A stretch of DNA of 64,000 bases. Origin: Deltaproteobacteria bacterium (GTDB lineage Bacteria; Desulfobacterota; GWC2-55-46). Location of the stretch: contig JACOUO010000008.1 in assembly GCA_016177845.1 (NCBI GenBank), positions 62,001 through 126,000 of the forward strand. Direction: 5' to 3'. The position numbers were made by a program, and so were the translations under genes. The notes beneath the pieces were generated by a model that worked only from the letters and a program-made list of their open reading frames with translations, did not search any database and had not been told where the DNA came from. Shown one piece after another: positions 8,942 to 18,445 of this stretch. Position 1 is the first letter of the stretch. Every line of letters begins with the position of its first letter.

Positions 8942-10906
8942 TCAAGCGCTCTTCTTCTCAGTCATGTGCTCGACATATTTTTTCAGAAGCTCCTTCAAAA
9001 ACTCATTCGAAGCTATTGACCCGTTCATGTTGGACTCGAAAACCTTAAGGATATACTCTATCTCCTCAAGTGAATAACGCCCTTCATCCTTTGCCACAAA
9101 GATCTTCTTATGAGATGTTACTTCCAGAACCTCTTTTTTTGTGAATATTTCCTCAAAGAGCTTTTCTCCGGGCCTGAGCCCAATGAACTCTATATCTATG
9201 TCCTTGTATGGCACAAGGCCGTTTATCCTTATAAGCTCTTCGGCAAATTCGGCTATTCTGATGGGGTCGCCCATATCAAGCACGAGTATGTTTCCGCCCT
9301 GGCCTAACATTGAAGACATAAGGACAAGCAATGTAGCCTCGGGTATCGTCATGAAATATCTTTTCATATCTTTATGGGTAACGGTTATCGGCCCTCCTGC
9401 CTTCAATTGATCCATGAATAGCGGAAGCACACTGCCGCGGCTGCCGAGGACATTACCGAACCTCACCGACATAAAAGCCGTTTCACCATAACCATTAAGC
9501 GAAGAGCATATGTTCTCGGCCATTTTTTTTGTAGCACCCATGACGCTGGTAGGCCTGACAGCCTTATCAGTAGAGATCATGATGAATTTCTTTACCTTAT
9601 AATTCACAGCAGCGCGTGCCACCGTATAAGTGCCGAACATATTGACCTTTACAGCCTCTTCAGGATTATATTCCATCATGGGGACATGCTTGTAGGCAGC
9701 CGCATGGAAAACCATATCAGGCCTGAAGGTCTTGAAAACTCTGTTGACCTTATCCTTATCCAGCACATCGCCGACAACAAATATAAATTTATCAGACGGC
9801 CTGATGGACAGAGTTACCTGCCTGTTATTCTCCCTCTGCTTAAAGTATTGGGGGTAAGTTTTCTTCAGCTTTATTTCCATATTATGGAGGTCTGTCTCGT
9901 CTATATCGAACAGCACAACTCTCTCGGGCTGATAGGCCGCAATCTGGCAAACAATTTCCGAACCTATTGACCCTCCTGCGCCAGTCACAAGAATGACCTT
10001 CTTTTTTATGAACTTTTCTATCTCCTCACGGTCCACTTCAACTGACTGCCTCCCTATAAGGTCCTCTATTTTTATATCTTCGAGGCCCTTTAGATTTATA
10101 GTCGGCTTATGAAAATTATATATTCTCGGCACTATCTTTATGGCATCCACATGGTTCCTCGCCGCATCATATATGCTCTTAAGCGCATTATGGTTAAGAG
10201 AAGGTATTGCTATGACTACCAGTTCAACCCTATGGGCTGAGACCATCTCCTTGAGCTTGTCAATTCTGCCGAGCACCCTTATGCCATGTATGTAATTTCC
10301 AATCTTATTTCTGTCATCATCAAGAAACCCCACCGGGCAGAACTCGGTCAAATGCCTCAGCATATCCCTGAGTATCATCTCGCCTGTATTGCCCGCCCCT
10401 ATTATCAGAGTTTTTTTGCCGTGCTTTTTTAAATGGTTTTTATTGAGCACATCGAGGAATATCCTTTTTGATATCCTGAGGCCCGAAAAAAACAGTATCG
10501 AAACCGACCCGTCTATAAGGAATATCGACCTCGGGAACCTCATCACATCCGCAGACATGGTTTGAGAGACGCCCGGCATATCAGGAGGAAAATAGAAAAT
10601 AATGGCTACGAGCATAAGCTCAGAGACAGTGATTGCGCTTATTATCTTCATGAAGTCCTCAATCCCGATATACCTCCATGCCATTCGGTATATCCTCAAT
10701 AACCAAAACACGAAGAGCTTCACCCCAAGAAAAAACGGGAGCGAATATAAAAATATTTTTTTGTATTCAATCCCCAGGACAAAATCCAATCTCAGCAAAA
10801 AAGACAGATAGAGCGAGGCTACAAGGATAACTATGTCTGCAATAAGGAAAAAGGTTAACCTTTTTACCGGGCTCGGAGAAAATAGGTTGAAAGATTGTTT
10901 TTTCAT
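8942..10906 (-). CDS. Membrane nucleoside-diphosphate-sugar 4,6-dehydratase (CapD/PglF/WbpM type)
   Basis: The 654-residue protein has four N-terminal membrane helices (first at about residues 15-42), then a CoA-binding-like Rossmann domain (TLIIGAGNTGEMILRD) and a C-terminal SDR domain. The SDR has VTGAGGSIGSEI near residue 307 and STDKAVRPTSVMGATKK, where the usual SDR tyrosine is replaced by methionine as is normal in this family. These enzymes generate UDP-4-keto-6-deoxy-GlcNAc for diamino sugars such as bacillosamine. With the neighbouring WecA-like transferase it probably supplies the initiating sugar. Length is typical and the protein is intact. Confidence 0.9.
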   Translation of the reverse strand: MKKQSFNLFSPSPVKRLTFFLIADIVILVASLYLSFLLRLDFVLGIEYKKIFLYSLPFFLGVKLFVFWLLRIYRMAWRYIGIEDFMKIISAITVSELMLVAIIFYFPPDMPGVSQTMSADVMRFPRSIFLIDGSVSILFFSGLRISKRIFLDVLNKNHLKKHGKKTLIIGAGNTGEMILRDMLRHLTEFCPVGFLDDDRNKIGNYIHGIRVLGRIDKLKEMVSAHRVELVVIAIPSLNHNALKSIYDAARNHVDAIKIVPRIYNFHKPTINLKGLEDIKIEDLIGRQSVEVDREEIEKFIKKKVILVTGAGGSIGSEIVCQIAAYQPERVVLFDIDETDLHNMEIKLKKTYPQYFKQRENNRQVTLSIRPSDKFIFVVGDVLDKDKVNRVFKTFRPDMVFHAAAYKHVPMMEYNPEEAVKVNMFGTYTVARAAVNYKVKKFIMISTDKAVRPTSVMGATKKMAENICSSLNGYGETAFMSVRFGNVLGSRGSVLPLFMDQLKAGGPITVTHKDMKRYFMTIPEATLLVLMSSMLGQGGNILVLDMGDPIRIAEFAEELIRINGLVPYKDIDIEFIGLRPGEKLFEEIFTKKEVLEVTSHKKIFVAKDEGRYSLEEIEYILKVFESNMNGSIASNEFLKELLKKYVEHMTEKKSA

Positions 10907-10916
10907 GATCTTCCTT

Positions 10917-11900
10917 TCAGAGTTGCTTACTTGCGTTCATGCCCCCGTTGGGGATACGCTTTATTGATCTATATGTTACGGCTGAGAGGATTATAAACAG
11001 GCACGATACGGCTAATTGCGGCACAATCCTCCGTGTGTAGGAAAAAAGCGATAAAATCCCCAAAAGCGCCAGTACAGATGCGTAACCGAGAGAGACCTTC
11101 CAGTGCGGGATACCGAGGTCATTGCTTAGGTACTGATAAAGATGGTTTCTGTGCGCCATAAAGATGTTCTCTCCTCTTCCGGCCCTGCACAATATCGTTA
11201 TTATTGCGTCAGCATAAAAAGTTCCAAGGAATGCCGACATGCTTAAAAAAGCCTCGACGCCGTTTGACAGCTTGAGCACGAAAGAAGCGAAAAGAAACCC
11301 CAGGAAGATGCTCCCGACATCCCCCATAAAGACCCTGCCCTTCGGGAAGTTGAAAGGGAGAAACCCCATACAGGCCAGCATCGTAACTATTCCAAGCACG
11401 AACAAGCCCGAGCCTGATATATAGGCAAAAATCGAAATCAGTCCGAACCCGACGATACCGGTAAGCCCGGCCATCCCATTTATTCCATCCATGAAATTAT
11501 AGATGTTAGCTGTACCAGCCACGAACAAAACCCAGAAGAGAAAAATTATCACCGATACGGCAGAATCCGGAAGGCCCAGAACCGAGACAGCAAGCAAGGA
11601 GGATAGAACGAGATATATTATCAGCCGCAGTGCCACAGGCAAGCCTATGATGTCCTCGAAAAAACCAAAAAGACCAACACCCGCAAGAATAAGCGCAAAG
11701 GTAATATCTCCTGAAAAATATGCAGCCGTTACCACTGCCGCTACTATCCCCGCCCCTGCGCCCCTTGGCGTCGGCACGGTGTGGGAACTCCTTTCAGCAG
11801 GCATGTCCATCAGCCCTATGGCGCGGCCCGCGCCATATATTATGGCTGAGCCTGCTGCGCCCGCTAAAAAACTTAATAATACAGGCAAGGGGCTTCCCAT
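10917..11900 (-). CDS. WecA/MraY-family undecaprenyl-phosphate sugar-1-phosphate transferase
   Basis: A 327-residue polytopic membrane protein with about ten predicted helices and the family motifs: MPAERSSHTVPTPRGAG in the first cytoplasmic loop, NFMDGINGMAG, GRVFMGDVGSIFLG (metal-binding aspartates) and AHRNHLYQYL. It transfers a sugar 1-phosphate, usually an N-acetylhexosamine, to the lipid carrier at the inner membrane and so starts repeat-unit assembly. GAGG precedes the ATG. The CapD-type gene follows after 10 bases, suggesting that its product is the first sugar. Confidence 0.9.
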   Translation of the reverse strand: MGSPLPVLLSFLAGAAGSAIIYGAGRAIGLMDMPAERSSHTVPTPRGAGAGIVAAVVTAAYFSGDITFALILAGVGLFGFFEDIIGLPVALRLIIYLVLSSLLAVSVLGLPDSAVSVIIFLFWVLFVAGTANIYNFMDGINGMAGLTGIVGFGLISIFAYISGSGLFVLGIVTMLACMGFLPFNFPKGRVFMGDVGSIFLGFLFASFVLKLSNGVEAFLSMSAFLGTFYADAIITILCRAGRGENIFMAHRNHLYQYLSNDLGIPHWKVSLGYASVLALLGILSLFSYTRRIVPQLAVSCLFIILSAVTYRSIKRIPNGGMNASKQL

Positions 11901-11901
11901 T

Positions 11902-13071
11902 TTAAATCCTCTCTGTCCTTTCCCAGGTCATCTTCTGCCTTCCCGAGACTGCCTTGAGAAAGCCCATGAAGATAGCAAGGTTAAGATTACAGAAATAGTA
12001 AGGCACATAAAAAACGAACGGAAGTCTGCTGTTCCCAACCATTAAAAAACCGAGTATCGCGGCTGCATAGAATGCGGCCTGACCGGCAAAGATATATTTA
12101 TAAGGCCTATACTCAAAAAGCATGACATTGACAATTAGCAGGGCAGGAAGGATAAAAGGCGCCGACCACCTGAATATCCTGTGCGACCAATGTATAAAAG
12201 CCCTTATGCCAAGAAACGGATTGAGCAGCCCCACAAGATGCCACAGAGCTATATAGTGCCCCGCGCCATCCCTGACATGCCGTTTGAATTCGCCTCCCGC
12301 GCTCGTCGCGACATCTTCATAAGCCAAGGCCTTTTCCTCATAGATGCTCTTGTAGCCCTTTGCCACAACCCTCATTGAGATTACGAAATCATCGTTTATG
12401 GTTCCTTTAGGCAGCGGCTCGAAAAGCTCTCTCCTTATCGCGTAAATAGCGCCGTTAGCGCCTGAGATATATCCGAGCCTGCTCTCAAGCCTCTTTAAAG
12501 CTGTTTCATATTTCCAGTACGAGCTCTCTCCTTTTCCGCTTACAATCCTGCCCGGATTTCTATATACGAGCTTTCCGCATACACAGCCGATTGCCTGATC
12601 AGAGAAGCGGCTCGCAAGGAATTTAAAGGCGTTAAGGTCGAACTCCGTGTTGGCATCGGAAAAGACCACTATGTCGCTTTTTTTCACCTCCGTTGACATT
12701 CTCTCCATTGCCTTGGTGAGCACACACGACTTGCCCATGCGCGGAAACTCAAGCAGGCGCACCCTTTTGTCTTGCGCAGCCAACGCACTGACAATGCTGT
12801 TTGTAGCATCAATCGACCCGTCTGATGCAACCCATACTTCTATCAGGTCTCCGGGATAATCAATGGAAAGCGTGTTCCTTATTTTCGCGCCTATGCTCCT
12901 TTGCTCATTGTAAGCTGCTATGAGCACGCTTATTGAAGGCAGAGCAGTTTCAGGGACAGACGCCTCCTTTTCACTGCCGATTATTTTAGCGAGAAATGCC
13001 AGGATAGCAGGGTATCCTACATAGGCATATGCAAGGACCGCTATGCCGGCCCAGAAAACAAGTTCAATCAT
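11902..13071 (-). CDS. Membrane-associated family 2 glycosyltransferase
   Basis: The 389-residue protein begins with a hydrophobic segment (LVFWAGIAVLAYAYVGYPAIL). A GT-A domain follows with SVLIAAYNEQ, VASDGSIDATN, the metal-binding FSDANTEFD and an NDDFVISMRV segment. C-terminal membrane helices complete it. The architecture resembles processive or lipid-linked inverting GT2 enzymes. It overlaps the upstream radical SAM gene by four bases (ATGA). The donor and acceptor cannot be read from the sequence. Confidence 0.85.
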   Translation of the reverse strand: MIELVFWAGIAVLAYAYVGYPAILAFLAKIIGSEKEASVPETALPSISVLIAAYNEQRSIGAKIRNTLSIDYPGDLIEVWVASDGSIDATNSIVSALAAQDKRVRLLEFPRMGKSCVLTKAMERMSTEVKKSDIVVFSDANTEFDLNAFKFLASRFSDQAIGCVCGKLVYRNPGRIVSGKGESSYWKYETALKRLESRLGYISGANGAIYAIRRELFEPLPKGTINDDFVISMRVVAKGYKSIYEEKALAYEDVATSAGGEFKRHVRDGAGHYIALWHLVGLLNPFLGIRAFIHWSHRIFRWSAPFILPALLIVNVMLFEYRPYKYIFAGQAAFYAAAILGFLMVGNSRLPFVFYVPYYFCNLNLAIFMGFLKAVSGRQKMTWERTERI

Positions 13072-14531
13072 GATACAGCCCTCTCTGAAGAGCTTCTTTT
13101 AAAAAGATGTCTTGTAAAAACCCTTGCAGACTTTACAGTCTTCCTAAACTCTTCAAAATCCTTCATTCCCTGCCTGAGCTTATACAGGATATACTTAGGC
13201 CCCAGATAATAGCTCCGCCTTGCGTAATCGCAAAAATCAACAAGCTCCCTTGCGCTCAGCTCAGGGGTGCTCACCACGCAGTTGTGCATCCCTTCATCGG
13301 TCAGCCATTTTCTGAAATCCCTTGTGGTCAGATAACCGTTATCCTCTGCCCAACTGTAAGCCTCGGTTCCGGGATAGACCATAAGCGGGAAAAACTGGCA
13401 GGTATCCGCGTTGACCTTTTTTGCAAAGTCCAATGATTTCTTAAGGGTCTCTCTGGTCTCTCCCATATTGCCCGCCATAAAGCAGGCGTGTATCATTATC
13501 TTTGCCCTTTGGGAGTCCTCAGCGAACTGCCTCATGCGCTCAAAGGTTATTCCCTTTTTTATGTTCCTTAATATCGTGTCGTCTGCGCTTTCGAACCCGA
13601 CGACTATAAGCCTGCAACCGGCCTTTTTCATAGCCTTCATCGTGTCATATTTAAGATTGGCGCGGCATTCTACTGTCCAGGGCAGCCGAATCCGCTTTTT
13701 AATCATCAGTTCGCAAAACTCCAGCGTATGTTCCTGGTTGAATGAAAAGGTGTCATCATCAATCAGGACTTCCCTCGCCTGCGGCAGCTCCTTTTCTATG
13801 TATTCAAACTCGGCAACGATGCTCTCCGGGCTTCTTTGCCTTTGCTTTCTTCCCAGGGCCTGCTGAGGATATACGCAGTAATTGCACCTTGCATTGCAGC
13901 CTCTGCTCGTAAAGATAGAAACTACAGGGTATCTGCAATGGGCATAGAAGTAGTCCTCTATCCTGAGGTGCTTTTTATAAACCTCTGAGACGAACGGCAG
14001 AGAATCCAGGTCTTGAATGTAAGGCATATCCGGATTGCACCTGACCCGGCCTGCGGCCTTTAAGGTCAAACCCGGAACTGAAGATATGTCGCCGCTGCCA
14101 AGCCTTTTTGCAATTTCCAAAAGTGTAAGGTCATATTCAAGGCGGGCCACTGCATCAACTCTCTCATCGAGAGCAAGAGATTGTTCAGGCAGGGCTGAAA
14201 CATGAGTGCCCGTAAGCACCGTAAAGGCGCCTCGGGTATTCTCCTTAATCTGTGCCGCCACCTCGACATCGTTATATATGCTGGGCGTGGAGGTATGGAT
14301 TACCGACATATCAGGCATGAATTCCCGAGCCGCCCTGCAGCAATCCTCTCTATCGAGCCCTGCCGCAGGGGCATCGATAAGTTTCACCTCATGGCCTTCT
14401 CTCTCAAGCAGCCCGGCGGCGTACGCATGCCAAATAGGGTAGTATATGGTCCCGCTCTTGGTCACTGCCGGGCTCCTTGAAAAGCGTGAGTACCTCGGCA
14501 GAAATGGCGGGTTTAAAAGAAGTATCTTCAT
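13068..14531 (-). CDS. B12-binding-domain radical SAM protein (second of a tandem pair)
   Basis: The 487-residue protein has an N-terminal cobalamin-binding-like domain (ILLLNPPFLPRYSRF, EGHEVKLIDAPA). A radical SAM core follows with the cluster motif in TSRGCNARCNYCVYP near residue 208. Conserved AGCRLIVVGFESADD and FMAGNMGETRETL segments come next. Such proteins often methylate or rearrange carbon skeletons using methylcobalamin. The start codon directly follows the stop of the other radical SAM gene. Its place among glycosyltransferases suggests a sugar, lipid-carrier or polymer substrate, but none is known. Confidence 0.85.
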   Translation of the reverse strand: MKILLLNPPFLPRYSRFSRSPAVTKSGTIYYPIWHAYAAGLLEREGHEVKLIDAPAAGLDREDCCRAAREFMPDMSVIHTSTPSIYNDVEVAAQIKENTRGAFTVLTGTHVSALPEQSLALDERVDAVARLEYDLTLLEIAKRLGSGDISSVPGLTLKAAGRVRCNPDMPYIQDLDSLPFVSEVYKKHLRIEDYFYAHCRYPVVSIFTSRGCNARCNYCVYPQQALGRKQRQRSPESIVAEFEYIEKELPQAREVLIDDDTFSFNQEHTLEFCELMIKKRIRLPWTVECRANLKYDTMKAMKKAGCRLIVVGFESADDTILRNIKKGITFERMRQFAEDSQRAKIMIHACFMAGNMGETRETLKKSLDFAKKVNADTCQFFPLMVYPGTEAYSWAEDNGYLTTRDFRKWLTDEGMHNCVVSTPELSARELVDFCDYARRSYYLGPKYILYKLRQGMKDFEEFRKTVKSARVFTRHLFKRSSSERAVS

Positions 14532-15992
14532 CTATGCGCCTGTCCTTATTCTATTCTCGACCGGCATATGGCGATAACGGGCCCTGTCAGAGAGTTTCCT
14601 TAAAAAATTATTATTGAAAAACAGCTTCTGAAAAAAAATCCTGGAGGCTAAATAAGCCAGAGGATACTTCAATGCCCCGTAATTTTTAAAGACACGCTCC
14701 ACTCCCTTCTTCTGGATGTCAAGCGTCACAGCCCTGAGTTTTTCCGCAAGCTCCAGCCTCTGCAGGGAATCAAGCTCGCCTGTAGTAAAGAACGGCTTAC
14801 CGGTAGCCTTTGAGAACCTCAGATTTTTATCCATACTGTTAAGCAGTTCCATCGGCTCGCCTGTCCAGGCATTGTTCTCCTCCACCCACTTCCAGAGCTC
14901 AGTGCCCGGGAAAGGTATGAGATTATAGAAATCAACCTTGAAGACAGGATATTTTCCGGCTATTCTTACGGAGTCTTCTATATCCTCCATGGTTTCCCCC
15001 GGCGTGCCGTATACGAAAAACAAAGAGACCTCGAAACCGAGCTCACAGCTGAGCCTTATCGCGTTCTCTATCTCTTCCATGGTCTCACCTTTTTTGAGGG
15101 CCTTGAGTACCTTGTCATTGCCTGCTTCTACCCCGATACCGAAGCTCTTGAACCCGACCACTTTCATTCTCAAGAGCATCTCTCTGTCTATGCGGTCTGC
15201 CCTGATGCCATTCGATGCCCTCAGGGTCAGCCCCTTTAGGCCCCTCTTCTCTATTTCATCGCAGATGGAGAAAACCCTTTCACGATAGAAGGTGAAATTA
15301 TCATCGAGGAAGTTGAATATCCTCTTGCCTCCGGCGTACCAATACTCAAGCTCCTCCCCTATCTTTTCAACTGACCTTATCCTTACCTTTTTCCCGAGCG
15401 TAAGGCCTACAGAACAAAATACGCAGGGATAAGGGCAACCGCGGGATGTAATGATGCCGATCTCGTTGGAATACTTATCGAGTTCAAATTTTTGATAACG
15501 GGGCCAACTTATCAAGTCGAGGTTGTCCGGCCTGCTGATTGGATTGCCATGCACAGCGCAGTTATCCCTATATAGCAGCCCCGGTATGCTGCCGTATGGC
15601 TCACCTTTGCAGAACCTGACAAAAGATTCCTCTGCTTCTCCGGTGAAAGCCATATCTATATGGCCATATTCTTCAAGTATTTTTCTGCCCAGTATGGTTA
15701 TATGGGGCCCGCCCGCAGCAGTGATAATTGCCGGGTACCTCTCTTTGACAGACTTGAGCAAGCCGAAGAATTTCTTGTGCCCCACTGTATAGACAGTTAC
15801 TCCGACGCAGTCATATCCGTCTCTGCGTATTTTTTCAAGAATGCATTTCTCCGAATACCCAAGCTTCATATCTATGACATCATGCTCAATTCCTGCATCC
15901 TGCAATGCCTGAGAAAGATAACCTGTCCCGAGCGGCGGCCTGCTTGAGCCGAGCTCATCGGAATATACGTTATAAAGCAGCAATACTTTCAA
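14532..15992 (-). CDS. B12-binding-domain radical SAM protein (first of a tandem pair)
   Basis: The family features are a B12-binding-like N-terminus (LKVLLLYNVYSDELG, DCVGVTVYTVGH) and the cluster-binding motif TSRGCPYPCVFCS. A GFKSFGIGVEAGND region and FFVYGTPGETMEDIE follow. I place the start at the TTG at 15992 because GGAGG lies eight bases upstream; the ATG at 16028 in the ORF track has no comparable site and would overlap the methyltransferase by 59 rather than 23 bases. The protein is then 486 residues. It is a paralogue-like partner of the next gene, but the two differ clearly in sequence. Confidence 0.85.
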   Translation of the reverse strand: MKVLLLYNVYSDELGSSRPPLGTGYLSQALQDAGIEHDVIDMKLGYSEKCILEKIRRDGYDCVGVTVYTVGHKKFFGLLKSVKERYPAIITAAGGPHITILGRKILEEYGHIDMAFTGEAEESFVRFCKGEPYGSIPGLLYRDNCAVHGNPISRPDNLDLISWPRYQKFELDKYSNEIGIITSRGCPYPCVFCSVGLTLGKKVRIRSVEKIGEELEYWYAGGKRIFNFLDDNFTFYRERVFSICDEIEKRGLKGLTLRASNGIRADRIDREMLLRMKVVGFKSFGIGVEAGNDKVLKALKKGETMEEIENAIRLSCELGFEVSLFFVYGTPGETMEDIEDSVRIAGKYPVFKVDFYNLIPFPGTELWKWVEENNAWTGEPMELLNSMDKNLRFSKATGKPFFTTGELDSLQRLELAEKLRAVTLDIQKKGVERVFKNYGALKYPLAYLASRIFFQKLFFNNNFLRKLSDRARYRHMPVENRIRTGA

Positions 15993-16632
15993 ACTGTTTA
16001 TCCTCCGTTTTCTTTTTAGCTTCGGCATAAAGCATTCCGCCGAAAGGAATCAGCGACATAAGCTCATTTGCGGTATCCAGCCGTTCTCCTATTGAAGGGA
16101 AGTAATAAGACCTGATGCGTATCTCGCAAAATCCTGCCCTTTCAAGGAGCATTGCGAGAGATAGCCTGTCGAACAGGTACTTGTGGTCCTTCTCAGATAT
16201 GCCAACCCACCTGCTCCCCTTGACGAGCCTGCTGAGGCTTGTCAGGTTCGGCGTGGAGATGAGCACCATGCCCTGCGGCTCAAGCATCTTTCCAACATTC
16301 CTGAGAAACTCGTACGCGTTCTCTATATGTTCTATGACCTCCCAAAGAGTCGCTATATGGTAAATACCCAGAGGGACCTGCCCTGTCCCGGCCTGCAGGT
16401 CCTGAAGATAGAGTTTGCCTGACCTTTTTATCGCATCTTCCCTAAGCCAGCGGGAAGGTACATCTATGCCGTGCATGCGCTCAATCTGCTCCAGATTCGC
16501 TGAAGCAGCCTCCATGAAGCTTCCATCAGCGCAGCCGATATCCACAGCGTTTATTTTTTTTTGGGGAAAGCGCCTTTCACTCACCTGTCTCATGCGCCTC
16601 ATTAGAAATAAAAGCCTTGGATCAATTTTCAT
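15970..16632 (-). CDS. Class I SAM-dependent methyltransferase
   Basis: A 220-residue Rossmann-fold methyltransferase with motif I as AVDIGCADGSFM (about residue 25) and GIDVPS after strand 2. The IATLWEVIEHIENAYEFL segment is typical of Methyltransf_23/UbiG-like enzymes. It overlaps the GT9 gene by eleven bases and the following radical SAM gene by 23. The setting suggests methylation of a sugar or of the growing chain, which in some systems stops elongation; this is inference. Confidence 0.8.
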   Translation of the reverse strand: MKIDPRLLFLMRRMRQVSERRFPQKKINAVDIGCADGSFMEAASANLEQIERMHGIDVPSRWLREDAIKRSGKLYLQDLQAGTGQVPLGIYHIATLWEVIEHIENAYEFLRNVGKMLEPQGMVLISTPNLTSLSRLVKGSRWVGISEKDHKYLFDRLSLAMLLERAGFCEIRIRSYYFPSIGERLDTANELMSLIPFGGMLYAEAKKKTEDKQFESIAAL

Positions 16633-17806
16633 AATTACCTGACTTCCTAAGCAACACCTCTGCCTCGCTGAAAACCTCTTCGGGGGTTATGGCAAGAACG
16701 CATGCCCCTGCGCCGTCTCCATGATTGTAAAGGCATGAGAACTGCCAGCATGGTGAACAAAAGAAATTCTTGTAGACTATCCTGGTATCCTGATTTCCCC
16801 ACGGCCTGAAAACTTTTGGTGACTGCGGGCCCATCATGGCTACAATAGGTATTCCCGACGATGCCGCAATATGCATGGGGCCGCTGTCAAAACCAATATA
16901 GAGGGAACCTTCTGAAAGAAGTTCCTTGAGCTCGGAAAGCCCTACCAGGCCGCAGAGGTTTTTTATCCTCTCGCCGCGATTCGAAAGAACGCCTTCTTCC
17001 ATGACTGCAAAAGCCTCCCAAAAATCGGCCTTCGAGCCAAGGAGGGATATCTTCAAATCTTTGTCGCTGTCCAGCAGCATCCCGCATAATTTCGCGAACC
17101 TCTGTGTCGGCCATCTTCTCAGCATATTGCCTGCGCCGATATGGATGTACACTTCACGGCCTTGGCCGCAATGTCTTGAAGACCTCGCAGAGGAAACCGC
17201 AGCCATCATGTTTTCCGAAAAAAGCTGGGCAAAGAGATTCTGGAGGCATTCACAGAAATGCATGTAATCGCCTGCTACAGGCCTTCCCGACATTATGGAG
17301 ATCCAGGCCCGCCTGGCAGGCATGGGGTACTTGGCCGCACTCACAAAAGGAATCCTCTTCCTCATAAGCAGAAAAAGGGTCTTAAGGTCTCCTCTCAGCC
17401 ACACGGCAGCGCTATATTTTCCAATTTCAAGCACCTGGGCGGGAAAGCCTGTCGGCTCGCTTCTCGTATACTTTTTTGAATTATAGATAATCACTTCGTC
17501 GGCACAGCCGCTTTTGATGCACAGTCCCGCGTTTATCGAATCCAACAGCACAGTGAGCCTGACCTTGTCGCCATAGCGGTCCTTGACAGCCTTCAAAAAT
17601 GACTCTGTGAGCACATAGTCGCCTATCTGGCCGAGTTGGATTACAAGGAGACCGATATTATCGGCTCTCTCGTCAAGGCTTGCAGGAAAGAGCCTTTCGT
17701 GAAAAGCATGCGCCTTGGCCTGAAGAGCCGAGGCGACTGACAACAGAAGAGTCCGAGCAAAAAAATCAAGCCTGTTTGCAATCAATCCTTCAGGTCGGGA
17801 CTTCAT
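16622..17806 (-). CDS. Family 9 glycosyltransferase (heptosyltransferase-like)
   Basis: The 394-residue protein has the GT-B fold features of ADP-heptose:LPS heptosyltransferases: LLVIQLGQIGDYVLTESFL in the N-terminal domain, VYIHIGAGNMLRRWP in the middle, and GFDSGPMHIAASSGIPIVAMMGP in the C-terminal domain. The last motif binds the nucleotide sugar. It shares an ATGA overlap with the YdcF gene. The true donor sugar could differ from heptose. Confidence 0.85.
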   Translation of the reverse strand: MKSRPEGLIANRLDFFARTLLLSVASALQAKAHAFHERLFPASLDERADNIGLLVIQLGQIGDYVLTESFLKAVKDRYGDKVRLTVLLDSINAGLCIKSGCADEVIIYNSKKYTRSEPTGFPAQVLEIGKYSAAVWLRGDLKTLFLLMRKRIPFVSAAKYPMPARRAWISIMSGRPVAGDYMHFCECLQNLFAQLFSENMMAAVSSARSSRHCGQGREVYIHIGAGNMLRRWPTQRFAKLCGMLLDSDKDLKISLLGSKADFWEAFAVMEEGVLSNRGERIKNLCGLVGLSELKELLSEGSLYIGFDSGPMHIAASSGIPIVAMMGPQSPKVFRPWGNQDTRIVYKNFFCSPCWQFSCLYNHGDGAGACVLAITPEEVFSEAEVLLRKSGNYEN

Positions 17807-18435
17807 AATATATAACCCTTGCCGGCATACATGATGAGCTTCAGATATTCCTGAAATACGCTTATCATCAATCCCTCATCTCTCCACCATTCGCCAAGAC
17901 CTTCCTCAAATGACCGTGCCGGAGAAAAGCCCAGCGAAACCCCGCTATTACGAAAGGCTTTTTTAAACACAAGCGAAACCCTTCGCATATGGTAAGGCGA
18001 GCTTACGATTATCATGGATTTAAATCCCTTTTTGAACGCGAGCTCACGAACAGCAGCCGCCTCCTCATAGGTGCTCATTCCCTCAACAAGGACAGCGATG
18101 TCTTTTTCAGGCATCCCGTGGCTTGCAAGCCAATCCCTCGAGAGTGAAGCGAGCGACCTGCCTTCCTGAAAGAATAAAAGCCCCTTGCCCAGCGCGCCCC
18201 CTGTAACAACGACCATGCCGGACCTGCCCTGCCTATAGAGCTTAAGACAATGCTCGACTCTTTCGACCTCCGCCCCTGAGAGGCAGATTATGGCATCAGC
18301 CCTCGTCTCTATCGGCGTTTCCACATACAGCAATCGAGCAGGCATTTTCAGCGCTTCGCGCGGATATGCCAAAAGCAGAATCACCGCTGCAATCAGCGCC
18401 GGAACAAAAAACCTTGCGAAATTCTTTTTAATCAT
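17803..18435 (-). CDS. YdcF family (DUF218) membrane-anchored protein
   Basis: The 210-residue protein has one N-terminal membrane segment (FFVPALIAAVILLLAYP). A DUF218 domain follows with DAIICLSGAEVERV, VVVTGGA, MSTYEEAAAVRE and IVSSPYHMRRVSLVF. Family members (YdcF, SanA, ElyC) are linked to envelope polysaccharide and lipid-carrier metabolism, but the biochemical activity is unclear. It sits between the Wzy-like and GT9 genes. Confidence 0.82.
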   Translation of the reverse strand: MIKKNFARFFVPALIAAVILLLAYPREALKMPARLLYVETPIETRADAIICLSGAEVERVEHCLKLYRQGRSGMVVVTGGALGKGLLFFQEGRSLASLSRDWLASHGMPEKDIAVLVEGMSTYEEAAAVRELAFKKGFKSMIIVSSPYHMRRVSLVFKKAFRNSGVSLGFSPARSFEEGLGEWWRDEGLMISVFQEYLKLIMYAGKGYIL

Positions 18436-18445
18436 CTATGCCCTT

